The notes under the pieces are model-generated. The model worked only from the letters and a program-made list of their open reading frames with translations, was not told where the DNA came from and did no database searches. The position numbers and the translations under genes were made by a program. Positions 26,001 through 37,500 of a stretch of 64,000 nucleotides of DNA are shown here, in pieces. Source of the DNA: Ciona savignyi (Eukaryota; Chordata; Ascidiacea; Phlebobranchia; Cionidae); the NCBI GenBank assembly GCA_000149265.1, contig CH003275.1, forward strand, positions 2,070,775-2,134,774. Direction: 5' to 3'. Within the stretch, counting starts at the first letter, position 1. Each line of letters opens with the position of its first letter.

Positions 26001-29000
26001 GACTAGGGACGATTCACTCCCTGAACGCTTACCAGATAGCCGATTTAAGTATTGAAAGAGCAATAAACGTGGTTAGTAGTACCAAAGTTGTAAAGCGACA
26101 ACAAAAAGCTTTAAAATTAGAAAAACAATCCATCGTTAGACGCTGTATACATGTTAGTAGAGAAGCATCTTTAAGAAAAAGCCTGTCACGGGGGGAGCAA
26201 TCAGTAGCGACCTAAATCAAGGAACTATGCCAATGGCGTGGTGGTTCCCACCGCGCGAGTGAGCTAACTGTCCTGCTAGAAATGCCGTGTATTTCTTGTC
26301 ATAAAAGTGTGTACGGTCGTGTGGCCAAATGGTAACGCGACCGATACATATACCAACTCTTATACAATAAAAACGGGAGCCCATCATGGGTTCGAAACTT
26401 GGCTCGGTAAAAAAAAGAAAAAAAAATCTTGTCATAAACGTGACTAATTTAAGACTATTGGTAAAGCGAAAAAACGATTAAAATCATAAATAACCCCGAA
26501 AGAACCATGCCTGTATATAGGAAGCATTTTTTAATTCCGATAATGTGATCACGAAAAGCAAGAAAAGTCAAAACATGGCCGAATCCGCTCCGAGCTTGAA
26601 GCTTGTTGCAGATATCGTGAGCCAGTGTCTGTGGTAACTGGCCGAAAGTAGAACGTCGCAATAGCTCGCCGAGAGGTTCAATCCACTGCTGAACTTTTCA
26701 CGCAAATTCGCGAAACTTCTAACAAGCGCGCGATTACAAACGGTCAAATCAACGCGGCGTCCGACTGTGAACCATCACCCTGAAAGTTCGAGTCTGAAAG
26801 TCCTACCGAGTCGTGGGGTTGGTGGTGGAACCCAAAAGTCGGACTATCAAACGGATCCAGCAGCAGACCCACTCATACATAGTGACACCGAGCCGCGTTC
26901 AAGAGTGTTCGAAGTCACAGGTCTTCCCGATAACGTGAAGGGCGAAAGAGGAAATCGATTCCCACATCGCCACGATGACCGGCACCCAACAACAGAGCAT
27001 CGACGATGACTTCAAGAATAACGATCTCCGAATAGAGATGTGTTGGACATTTATATTACTCTTTGTTATGTATACCACCCAAAAAAATGTCCCATTATCT
27101 CTATGTTATGCTATAAAAGCCCGAGGCATCTCTTTCGTCGGTCTCATTCAAAGTCCTATCATTCACAGATTGTAATATATCAAGGAAATCTACCGAACGG
27201 TATGCATTAATATGCTCTATAAGAGAAATAGGCCATTAAAATGACCTGGCCTCGTACTTAGGCAAATACTAAGAGCACTAACACAGCATTACATTCTCAG
27301 GTTTACCAAAGCAACTCGTTAAACGAAGAAGTCCGCCCAGACCTCGAGGTCATGCGGATGGTTGTCGTTATGATCGCCGCTTTCCTCTTTTGCTGGCTCC
27401 CGTATGGATGTCTTTCACTGTACAACGCCATTAACCCCGATAACTTGGTAGGCTGTTTGGTTTACTATTGCTCGTGACTGATAGATAGGATAAGGTTTTC
27501 ATGTGTGTCCCCGTGAATGGAAAAACCAAGGGGGGTAACACACGAGCAATCGTCCGATCACCTCGCGCGCACCTACGGGTTATACCGGTGCTATTTCAGT
27601 GTGTTGTATATGATAGACACGTTACTTTAATTTGGGAGAACCCATTAATCCGCTGGGTTAGGGCAATGTCCGGTAAGTGACTTGCCCAAGAACACAACCT
27701 GGATATCTTATCCTATATCCTATCAGAACTTGTAGTTAGTTATAAGTTATAAATATATTTTAACTGTTTCAGTTCAATCAATATGTTTTTTGGCGTTTTA
27801 TGCGACCTTCGCTGCCCAAACCCTAGACGGCAAGTTTCGAATTACCAACCTTTTGAGTATAACGTAGGATATTTTTGCCGAATGTACCAATGGCCGGACA
27901 AATAAGTGTGTGTTGGCGACAAACGGGTTAGTCCGGCAACCCAACTTCGCTGTTCTGGTAATTATCAGTTATATAACCCTCTCTGTTTTCCCCACTACTT
28001 TGATAAATTAAATATTAAGTCTCAAACGAGAAATCCTCAGACTTCCTTGTGCTTATTTTCGGGTTAACGGAGCTGTCGCATTTATGTGGAAAATTTTTAT
28101 TTTGAGAACTCCTTCCATTAATCGACTAGGTCTAGGTAAAGTGGCTAATTACTTGAACTAAGGTACTCAGCCAACTTGGGATCAATTTCCATTCACTTCG
28201 TTTCAACGAAAAAGCCACTAAAATGCGATTTATTAACCTAATAAGCCATTAGGTGAGACCCACTTGAAAAGGGCGATGTATTAAGCTATTACGTCGAACC
28301 TTCTTTAAACAGCAATCCTCTTTTTTTAGTTGAGTTACGATATTGGATCCGTACCAGCATTTTTCGCCAAGACCGCAGCTGTATACAACCCGATCATTTA
28401 CATTGGACTCAATAAAAAGGTAATTTGGGTAATATATTGGTATTGTTATATGAGAATAATTAAATGTGATCAACTATGTTTGTCCGATGCGGTGTGTGGA
28501 TGCTGTTGTGAAAATGCGTTTAATTTCTATCCCTGCAGTAATGCGTGCAGGATTCCAGACAGTTGTTTTGTGCACTGTAATCATGCGTGCCTTGTAATCA
28601 TGCCCGCGCATGTATGTAATAATCATTTACTTTGGTATGTAACAAAATATACTTTTGTATTAAATGTATTGTATATATATATCATTCGCTGTTTTATAAA
28701 TAATCACCAGTTTGTAAAGCACGTCCGCAACACGTATTTTTATTAATGGCGTTAACTGCCATTCATCTACTGTTTTGAAGTTGTATAATAAAAAATCGTT
28801 GCTATTTTACAAGATTATTTATTATACAAGCATTAGCAACGCAAACATTATATTGTTTTATCATATACAATCGGGTGAAAGTGCAATACAAAGCTAATAA
28901 ATTCTAAGAAACCGAATGCTGCAATTTGTAAAGTGCTCATTGTCGAATTTCTGGAACTTTAAACAGTGTGGTACTGTTTTTACATCAGATATCAAATCTT

Positions 29001-29186
29001 ATTCCACAAAAAGTCGCTACAAACTTATTCAGTTTTATTAAACCAGTCTTAACTTGAATCATTTTGTTTTGTCAGTTCCGGGATGGTGTAATCCGTCTGC
29101 TCTTCCGAGGGCGGAATCCATGGCGTGAGAATACGTCTTTCACCGCAGCCCCCGCCAGCGTACCTATGGTTGAGAATGTGGTTTAG
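20050..29186 (+). CDS. Ciliary-type opsin, complete, 8 exons
   Basis: A seven-transmembrane light receptor that binds retinal. Exons: 20050-20250, 21093-21255, 21917-22021, 24208-24331, 25105-25204, 27301-27447, 28330-28419, 29076-29186 (stop TAG); phases agree and give 346 residues. Bovine rhodopsin numbers in parentheses: glycosylation site N34; disulfide cysteines C111 (110) and C188 (187); counterion E114 (113); ERY at 135-137 (134-136); E182 (181); CWLPY in helix 6; retinal lysine K294 (296) in [12 protein letters not shown], with NPIIY in helix 7. The C-terminal tail is short, lacks the CC palmitoylation pair and has few serines or threonines. E114 points to the vertebrate visual/pineal branch of ciliary opsins, so it is probably one of the described Ciona opsins (Ci-opsin1 or 2); I cannot tell which. 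AATAAA lies at 29315. Confidence 0.95.
20294..20535 (+). mobile_element. Composite SINE in opsin intron 1
   Basis: Starts inside the head at GCGAAACTGGTCGCTAGC, 44 bases after the exon 1 donor, and runs to the TATCC tail. Well preserved, hence fairly recent. Confidence 0.9.
20669..20740 (+). mobile_element. Short tRNA-like SINE, partial
   Basis: CGGTCGTACGGCTAAGTGGGTAACACGACCGATACG, then TTATTGAGCCCACCAGG; the B-box end is missing. Opsin intron 1. Confidence 0.6.
21604..21658 (+). mobile_element. Composite SINE, tail fragment
   Basis: GACGATTTCCCATTAATGGGGATAAACTTGAATACCC: 3' end only, in opsin intron 2. Confidence 0.65.
22370..22532 (+). repeat. LINE-tail-like repeat
   Basis: GGCGGCCGCCTATATTTATT, CGACTGTTCGTTTTGC, then the common ending AATGAATAAACTAAACTAAAA. 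Opsin intron 3. Confidence 0.7.
23313..23390 (+). mobile_element. Composite SINE, body fragment
   Basis: AAGCTCTGGTAACCCGACGATGGGGGCGAGGTAATC and a diverged continuation; opsin intron 3. Confidence 0.65.
23490..23594 (+). mobile_element. Short tRNA-like SINE, diverged
   Basis: GTGGTCGAATGGCTAGCGCAACCGG, then AGCTCAAAACTTGGACTGGTGAAAAAA; both halves are recognisable. Opsin intron 3. Confidence 0.6.
26312..26431 (+). mobile_element. Short tRNA-Ser-like SINE, well preserved
   Basis: TACGGTCGTGTGGCCAAATGGTAACGCGACCGATAC carries an A box like that of class II (Ser/Leu) tRNAs; GGGTTCGAAACTTGGCTCGG is the B box with its 3' flank, followed by an A-rich tail. Same family as 44778 and 51403. Opsin intron 5. 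Confidence 0.75.
26570..27290 (+). mobile_element. Possible decayed LTR-type retroelement remnant
   Basis: This block in opsin intron 5 is richer in GC than its surroundings and holds a gag-like, polar open stretch (about 26767-27009). It is followed by DNA with an LTR look: TGTTGGAC, then CTATAAAAGCCCGAGG about 90 bases on. No second LTR and no polymerase domain are visible. If it is such an element it is an old broken fossil. This is inference from composition and layout only. Confidence 0.25.
27485..27712 (-). mobile_element. Composite SINE, lacking the head
   Basis: Reverse tail AGGATAAGGTTTTCATG through to AACACAACCTGG of the middle segment; starts 37 bases after the opsin exon 6 donor. 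Confidence 0.85.
27905..28150. mobile_element. Very diverged composite SINE relic
   Basis: Scattered matches only (CTGTTTTCCCCACTAC, GGGTTAACGGAGCTGTCGCA). Opsin intron 6. Confidence 0.3.
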
Positions 29187-29285
29187 AAGACTCCTAACTA
29201 AACTTATCATTTCATTTTTTGAAATTTTGTTTTACTCGGGTTCTGGTTTTTGACTCAAGTCACAGGATTGTGGTGATACAGAACT

Positions 29286-29370
29286 AGGTATGGGCGCTGT
29301 ATACAACGGAAGAAAATAAATCATATCTTTATGGACGCTGTAAAACGGAAGAAAATAAATTATATCTTTA
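29286..29370 (+). repeat. Tandem duplication carrying the opsin poly(A) signal
   Basis: GCTGTATACAACGGAAGAAAATAAATCATATCTTTAT is followed by a near copy ending AATAAATTATATCTTTAT, so two AATAAA signals lie about 40 bases apart, 130-170 bases after the opsin stop. Confidence 0.75.
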
Positions 29371-29484
29371 TTGTGCGGGTCAAATGAGGTCTGATAAACT
29401 GCCATCTTTATGTAATATATATTGGGATCGAATTCACAAGTAGCATTGTAGTAATCGCACATTCCTTTCTTTTATTTCATATAT

Positions 29485-29727
29485 TTAAAGCAGTGCTGGT
29501 TTCATACCATATTGTAAACCTTTTAATACATATTGTAAACTTGCGACACTGCATACCGCCGTGTTGTTGCCGTAGCTTAACGTGATGGTATCAAGCACAA
29601 TAGGCAAGTTGCTCTTGCCGTGAAATTTGCTGACAAACTTTAATACGTACCGTGTGGCTACAAGTAAACATCCATTTTTGTCGTATCCCACCGACCAAAC
29701 ATCATTACACGCTGTTTGTACTGCCAT
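29485..29727 (-). CDS. Possible small single-exon gene, unknown function (80 residues)
   Basis: An ATG-to-TAA frame in the opsin-TBATA gap. The product has balanced composition (NDVWSVGYDKNGCLL, VLKFVSKFHGKS, GNNTAVCSV) and an AATAAA follows the stop by about 15 bases on the same strand. The pattern W-x-x-x-YD-x-NG then LKF recalls the roadblock protein LAMTOR2, and the length of the matching part is right, but the rest does not align well. It could be a last exon, a retrocopy or chance; an in-frame stop lies two codons before the ATG. Confidence 0.3.
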   Translation of the reverse strand: MAVQTACNDVWSVGYDKNGCLLVATRYVLKFVSKFHGKSNLPIVLDTITLSYGNNTAVCSVASLQYVLKGLQYGMKPALL

Positions 29728-30159
29728 CGCTTATATCCTCGGTCATTTGCTTGTACATTTATTATTAGCTAATCAATGCCGTGTTTAATTTATTGTACCA
29801 AGCTATGTGATTTTTTTCGTATTTTTAAATCGGGTTTTCTATTTTTATAGATCTCGTTATTCTTATTACACCCCGTATTGATCGTAAGCAATGTCTTGCA
29901 TGTATAATCAACAATATTTACATCGGCATGTATGTTTGTGTTTATGTAGGGTGACTTCCATTTTAAAAAGCGGAATTAAAGGAAATATATATTAAGAAAC
30001 GGACTTGTTATTAAACTAATGGAACGAAAGCCAAACATTTCTTATCATCGGACAATATTGTTAATCCAACAACCTATTTCTTAAAGTTTCCATGATTAAG
30101 ACGCTTTTTTATATGGTTATTTTTATCCTAAACCAAAGAAACGTTACTGAGAAGGGTTC

Positions 30160-30425
30160 GATAGTCCGGCCGAATAGCTGGTTTGGTTAATGTGGCACTT
30201 CATTAGAAAGGTTGCAGATTCGATACTGGTCCCGAGCTGGTTCGTTGTGAACTTGGGTAAAGCATTTTGTAGCAACATCGTTTAACCCAGTAGATTAATG
30301 GCTTGTACTAAAACTGAAGCAAAGTTTTAATCATATACTGCAATAACTACGGTTACCGGACGTTAAGGCACCTAATGTGACAGTGACCTTAGTAACAAGC
30401 CTCCTCTATGTATTCGGAGAGTAAG
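30160..30425 (+). mobile_element. Composite SINE, old copy
   Basis: GGTTGCAGATTCGATACTGGTC (B box) and ACTTGGGTAAAGCATTTTG are recognisable; the body is diverged. Confidence 0.65.
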
Positions 30426-30457
30426 CTAACGCTTGTCCACCATTAAAACCGCGTTTT

Positions 30458-31196
30458 AGGATAGGATACATGTTTATCCCCGTGAATGGGAAAACCAAGG
30501 GGGTTAACATACGGGTAATCGTCAGATCACCTCGTGCCTACCACCAGTTTACCGAAGATATTGCATTGTGTTGTGTATGATTCACACTTTCCTTCAATTT
30601 AGTAAAATCCAGTAATCCGCTGGGTTTAGGCAATGTCCGTTAAGTGCCATGACCGAGGATACGGCCGACTAGCCAGCGACCAGTTTCGAACCTGCATCCC
30701 TTCGGCGGATAGGCGACGCACTAAAGACTAAATCATCAGATTAACCCAGGGATGGGCAACTTTTCTAGTCGGCGGTCCAGATGTGGGAAAATAAAGTCCT
30801 TGGTGGGCCGGAATATTAGATAAATTAAATTCAATATCTTAACCACATATTTATTCACTAAATTATTGCCATAGTTCCCATGTTTCGTCAAATAATGACG
30901 ACTAATGTTGTACTCTTTTAATACCGCAACACTCTGACCACGCAGTTAACATAGTGCTTTGTTGCCAAACTTTGTAAACAAATACCGGTATCCAATCTTT
31001 ATTAAAAGCTCGCAACTTTTAGGAATGAAGAGTCAGACCACGTTACAGAGTGTGGTTGAATAATGACAGCGGGCCGGACCTGGGCCACATTATAGGGTAT
31101 TGTTAGATACAGTCTGGGGGCCGGTCAAAATCCCTTCACGGGCCGGACCCGGCACACGGGCCGTATGTTGCCCACCCCTGGACTAACCCGTCGGAT
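30458..31196 (-). mobile_element. Composite SINE interrupted by a hAT-type element
   Basis: Reverse copy from the AGGATAGGATACATG tail to the CTAAATCATCAGATTAACC head. The head is split by the hAT-type element at 30747-31180 and resumes as GACTAACCCGTCGG. The SINE is therefore the older insertion. Confidence 0.85.
30747..31180. mobile_element. hAT-type MITE inserted in a SINE
   Basis: 434 bp with inverted ends CAGGGATGGGCAAC and GTTGCCCACCCCTG (one mismatch). Flanks GATTAACC (30739-30746) and GACTAACC (31181-31188) are an 8-bp target-site duplication with one change. Subterminal GGCCGG words are typical of this hAT group. No transposase is present. Confidence 0.88.
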
Positions 31197-31558
31197 AAGG
31201 AGGTGTTTTACATCACAACTGTCGAAGTTAATAGCCGCAGATGGAAACCAAACTAGTCAAGGGAACATGTATGGGTTACCACCCCCGTACCCTAACACTG
31301 CACCAAAATAATAGAGAAACAACCATATTCGGGGAGTATTGTACAAAAATATTTATTTTATAAAAAAATGTCACCAGTGATCTTTAGAAGGTAAAGTTAT
31401 GCAAGGATTGGAGCAAGAATTATGGTCTAATTATGGTAAGAATGCAACGGGTATAAAAGAACGCATAATTGAACACATTTCATAATCATGAAAAATATAC
31501 AAAAGTGGCTGCTGCTAAAAGCAAGCTTAATGGCACTAATCGTGGCAGATTGAATATC

Positions 31559-34500
31559 TCATTCTTCTGGCACTGTTGGCAATGGAGTGTTTGGCGTTTT
31601 GCTGTAGCGCATTATTGGCGGTAATTCTGCAATTAACGACACAATAAATAAACATAACGTGGTATATTGTTCAGATAATACATAAAATATAATAAGTTTG
31701 TTATCGGGCCCATTGCAGTGAGTTATGTATGATTGGGACTTTCCTTTAATTTGGTAGAACCCATTAATTCGCTGGGTTCAGACAATGTTCGTTAAGTGTC
31801 TTGCCCAATGACACAACCCACTGTCAACACAAAAGGAATGTCTTAATTATACAACACACTGCAATAGGTCCGGTAACCGGACAGTGGGCGCGAGGTGATC
31901 TGAGGATTTCCCATGTGTTAACCCCCTAGGTTCTCATTCGCTGAGATTATCATGAACATCCTATCCTATCATAACCTTTTTACAAACATGTTATTCTATA
32001 AATAACAATTATCCGACAATGTAATACACCTAACAACTTGACTGAGTTCATGAGGATTTTTTTACTGTCAGTTTACAAACTTTCTTACCCAGTTTTTCCT
32101 CTTTGGTTTCCTGCAGAGCTGATAATGGACGTTGAGCTGTTCCAAGCGGCCGAGTTGAATGTGGTCGTCTTGAGTAAGATGATCTTCTGCTTTCAAGCTC
32201 ATCTGCAGTGGTTTGTTCGGCGGGTGAATTATTGTTAGGATAAGGATAGTATAGGAGGATATTCATGTTTATCTCCGTTAATGGGAAAACCAAGGGGGTT
32301 AACACATGGGCAATCGTCAGATCACATTGCCGGAACCCAGCGGATTAATGGGGTCTACTAAATTAAAGGAACTAGTGAATCATACATAACACACTGCGAT
32401 AGCTCCGGTAACCCAACTATGGTAGCAAGGTGATCTGACGATTGCCTGAATGTTAACCCCCTTGGTTTTCCCATTCACGCGAATAAACATAAATATCCTA
32501 TTTAATCTTTAAAAACTCAACAGAGGACACACAGTTTAGCACCAAATCAAGCAAGAGGCTCGTTTGCATGTTAACAGTATCGTATGACCGGCTACCATTT
32601 TAACCTCTTAATCATTTCTCCTCACAACAGAGTGGAAATCAACACAACAAAACTCTTTTTTCTACCTCTGTCCACAAGATCTGGAATTTTCTCCGGCATA
32701 GAAACAACATTTTTCACTTCACCGGATGGCGCCGAAGCCGCATTTCTGAGATTTTGTTCTTCTTGGGAAATTGCCGACTTAATTATTTCCATCACTAGTG
32801 TTTTCTCTGCAATGAAAATGCATTTTAAGTTAAACCCGCGCTTTACTGCACACTCTTCTTTAGGGCTTTATATTGCTTTGGTCTAAATTACATTTGGTTT
32901 GCTTATTATTGTTATTTCGCTTAGGTTTGGAGGCCACCTTTGCTATATGTATTAAATAATATCCTTATTTTAATGATGTGTTTAAACAACTGTTCGTTTT
33001 GCCGTCTTATCCTGTTCCTGTGTTGTAATTTGATTCGTTTGCATTTTTTTAATACTGGGGCAAAAAATGAATAAACTGAACCAAAACCTAATGGTTGATT
33101 GGGTTTATACATTGATTAAAACTTAAAAGCCTAAAGGATATTAAGCGACCAGCACTGTTTCTATCTTGTTACCTCTAAATAAAGTTCTAATTTATTAATC
33201 ACGAGTTGGATTACACAAGTTGGACTGTGCAACAATTACTCAGGGCCAGTGCTGCAAAATTATTGGTCAGACGGGTTAGTCTGGTGGTTTATACGTCACC
33301 TTTCAGCCGAAGGGTTGCAGGTACAAAACCAGTCACTAGCTGGTCGGTTGTGTCCTTTAGCAACGCACTTAACGAACATTGCTTGAACCCAATGGATTAA
33401 TGAGTTCTACTAAATTAAAGGAACATGTAAATCATACACAACACAATACAATAGCACCGGTAGCCCGTCGGTGGGCGTGAGGTAATATGACGATTGCCCG
33501 TGTGTTACCCCTTGGTTTTCCCATTCATAGGTATAAACATGAATATCCTATCCTATAAACATATCCTTGAATAAAAAAGCAGCTTTCATAAATTCATCAA
33601 CTTAATTCCAATTCGTATAAGAGAAATTGATAAGAGAGACATGAATTACCTCGGTCACCAGCAGATACCAGCCACTGTTGGACAGATGGAATTGAATCTG
33701 TGTGGAGAACTTGGCATAGAAGCTCCAGCATGAGGGATTCAGTGTCAGGATACGAGGTGATGTGCTGTGTGGATGGGGTTGGAACTATTTAATCTGTGGG
33801 CGCGAGTTAATCTGACGATTGTCTGTGTGTTAACTCTCTTGTTTTTTCCATTCACGGGGATAAACATGAATATCCTATCCTATCCTATCTACGAGAAGAA
33901 TCTATCAAAGTGTTACTCGAGTGATTTTTTGGATGTTAACCATAAGCTGTGGTCAAACGTTATATTTGTGCATCAGACAAGATCATTATAGAAATTGCTG
34001 TACGTTCAGATAAAATAGAGTGTTTTATTAATTTTAAAACGAACCAACTATCTCCCATTTGGAAATAAATTTTGTTATTGTTGTTTCCTGAACCTGGTTG
34101 CCTGAACCTAGCGGATTAATGGGTTCTACCGAATTAAAGAAACATGTAAATCATACGCAACACAATGTAATAGCTTCAGTAACCTGATGATGGATGCGAG
34201 GTGATCTGATGATTGCCCGTGTGTTAACCCCCTTGGTTTCCCATTCACGGGGATAAACATGTATATCCTCCTCCTATTGCAACTGTGGTTTTTTAACATC
34301 AAAGATCGACACACCTACTCCACACTAACATAATATGGCTATAAAAACCAACCATAACCATTAATAATACCTTCAATGAAGATACACTCACCCATTACGT
34401 TGAAACACAACAACTGAAAAATGGTCCAAATATGTTGGTACTTACATTATAACTTGGTTTCTGATAGTTTCTGTAAGTTGATTGCCTTGAGACTGGCTTC

Positions 34501-37500
34501 AATCTCCCTGTTTGGCCTGTAGCAATGTTGGATAAAAGATTTTTTGACAAGGTATTTTGGGACAAAACAAACACCACCAAGATACACCTTATTTTTTTAC
34601 ATAAAAAAAGAAGCCAAATGGGTGTTCGTACAAATTAAACACCTTTTGGATTAAATTTTATTTCACAGAATACAAGTTAGGTGGTGTGCCCAGACATGAC
34701 AGTCAAATTATAATGTATGGTGTGATAAATTCCATTTTACAAAACTGAGTTGGTTTCAAAATAAACGTGCATTTGCGAATGATTTGTGCATGCTTAATGG
34801 TGCTATGATTGCAGGGTTCGTTATGTCAAATCTATAACGATTTGACATTAAAATATTGATTTTTGGCAGCAGAAAATATTGTCTTAGAAACTATTTGTTA
34901 ACATTGTTTAACCGGTGCTAAAATTAAATTTCAAATATAGCCTCTGAAACAAAAAGTCTCGATACAAACATGCAGATTGTAATAAAGATTCATACAGAAA
35001 TGGTGTAGGACAGACAGTGAATTTTGGATGAGGATGATATACCTACCAAATAATTCCTTCCTTAGAAGGAACCTGTGTAAGCTTTGAAGTTTAAAAATCC
35101 AAATGAGGTTAAATCGAGAAATGTTTATAAAAGTACACAGCAAAATTTAATTTAAGTTACTAACAACCAAGTTAAATACTATGAAAAAATCAAAAAATTA
35201 CTTTCCATTCAAAAAGTAATACGGTCATGCCACCAAATAGTATATTTTATTGTGCCAACAGTGACACAATGCTTGCTAATAAAAGTGCAGGATTGTAGGT
35301 GTACTGGATAAGCCCTAATTGAAACACTGTCACAATGTACTAATTATTTGGAACATTAACCTTAGGAGAAAATAATCAACTGTATCCCTCTTGGTGGATA
35401 ACTACAGTGTTATAACACGGGCAAGATTAAGGGTAGCTTGTGGTGACCAAACCCATTGCAGTGTGTTTTATTATCGCCTAACTAGTGCGTAAGGGCTGCG
35501 TTACCACACTGGAACCATTAGATTACTTAGCTCCCACTCTCAGGTTACTAAAGCTACTGTAGCGTGTTGTGTATAAACGACACATTACTTTAATTTCAGT
35601 AGAAAACCCATCAGTCCACTAGGTTCAGGCAACAACTTTAAAACGACCTTAATGTCATTGTTTGTTAACTCAAAAAATACAACCATGCTGAAAGTGGTTA
35701 GGGTGAACATCTAACAAAGCATTAAATGTGGTTATGATATTCGTCTTAATCTTCTCGGTCCTAACATTTTGCCCTGACAGTTAATTCAAACTTGCACCAG
35801 TATGACACAGCAAACATAACAGGATCCTCACGTGAATACATGGATTCCCGTTTTGGAGTGGGAGGGGCTGGTTCTTGCAATGGCACTTCAGGGAAAGTGA
35901 GGCCAACGTTGGTGCAGAATTCGTGCAGCTGGTTTCTCCAGGACTCAGTGATCGGAACTGAAAGTTAATTAGTTTAGTTTATTTATTTTTTGCGCCAGTA
36001 TTTAAAAATGGCAAACGAATAAAATAACGACACGGGAAGAGGAAAAGACGGCAAAACGAACAGTCGTTAAAACACGTCATTGAAAAAAGGATATCATTTA
36101 ATAAATATAGCGGAAGCGGCCGCCAAACCTAGGCAAAAGAACAATATTGAGCAAACAAAAGGCAAAAGAACAATATTGAGCAAAGCGCGACCAGTACTGA
36201 TGGATGCATTTAGGGAAAAGTATTATACAACTGTACTACTTCTTCAGGGCTTTATTTTGTTTTGGTCTTAATTAATTTTTGTTTGCTTATTATTGGTATT
36301 TGGCTTAGGTTTGGCGGGCGTGTCCGCTATATTTATTAAATGATATCCTTTTTTAATGACGTGTTTTAATGACTGTTCATTTTGCCGTATTTTCCTGTTC
36401 GTGTGTCGTAACTTGATTTGTTTGCCATTTTTAATACTGGGGCAGAAAATAAATAAACTAAAACTTTTAACCTATGAACTGGCATGTAAGTAGTTTAACC
36501 ATGCTTAAACAGTAACAGCTCCAGCATCTTAAAAAAACTTAGAACAGAGCACTGGTTTTTCACTTTCGAACGTATAAATGGATTAATCATCTAGATGTAT
36601 ACAACAGAAAACATTTGATTTATTACCAAGTCCAATCCTGGGTACAGCTTTCTCCCTGAATGGGTAATTCTGCAGCCCCGTGATTGTGTCAATAGGAAAG
36701 TTGGTGCTGTTTATGCCAAGTGTGCTCGAGGTCAAGTGTGATTTGAACAACTCATTCCTTTCCCTGGGAATGGCCATATTTAGTACATTCTAAGTCAACA
36801 AGAAAAAAATCTGTGAAATTTCATGTGAATAAAAACTTGCTCTCCTGTTTTAGCTATCACAAGAAAGGATGTTTATAATGTTCTTATTACAACAATGTTG
36901 TATATTCTTGTTGTTCCTAGTTCGACAGGTTATTTTGGTGGGTTAGTGTTTTGCTTTTCAGCCGAAAGGTCGCAGGTTCGAAACTGCTCGCTAATTAGTC
37001 ATTTGTGTCTTTGGGCAAGGCACTTAACAGACATTGCCCAAATCCAGCAGATTAAGGGGTTCTACTGAATTAAAGGAACGTCTCTATCATATACAACACA
37101 CTGCAATAGCTCCGGTAACCCGACGGTGGGCCCAAGGTGATCTGACGATTGCCCATGTGTTAACCCCCTTAGTTTTCCTATTCACAAGGATAAACATGAA
37201 TATCCTAACTTATCCTATCATTCCCGTTAGTGAAACTAGGATGGCAATATACCGTGGGTTGAAGGGCATTAATTTCCGTCAGATTACCCTGGAATTACAG
37301 TCACATGTTTTGAGTGATTTTGCAGTACGTTATACTGGATAGACACAGTGCTATAGTGTTTACTTAATCCATTATTTCAATCCACTGTTTGTTAAATGTA
37401 TTGTGCAAGGACCCAACCATTTAGCAACAACTAGCTATATTTTTGAACCAACAATCCTTCACTACCACCAAGTAAAGCGGTTAAATGTTGCTGTTTTTCC

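Larger units (their letters stand above)
29371..31558. other. Convergent intergenic region between opsin and TBATA
   Basis: Holds the doubtful small frame at 29485, two SINEs and a hAT-type element. An AATAAA for TBATA on the minus strand lies near 31351. Nothing else is recognised. Confidence 0.55.

Noticed and set aside
25707-26063. 118-codon minus-strand frame in opsin intron 5
   Set aside because: Long, but without a recognisable motif; it is antisense in an intron and codon use looks random.
35800-35831. Extending TBATA exon 35832-35957 to a GT at about 35804
   Set aside because: The earlier donor (CAC then GTGAGG) joins the next exon to give YSRQTGRLKP, which matches the human protein; the longer form does not.
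36080-36271. 63-codon plus-strand frame in a TBATA intron
   Set aside because: It lies within the inverted pair of LINE-tail repeats.
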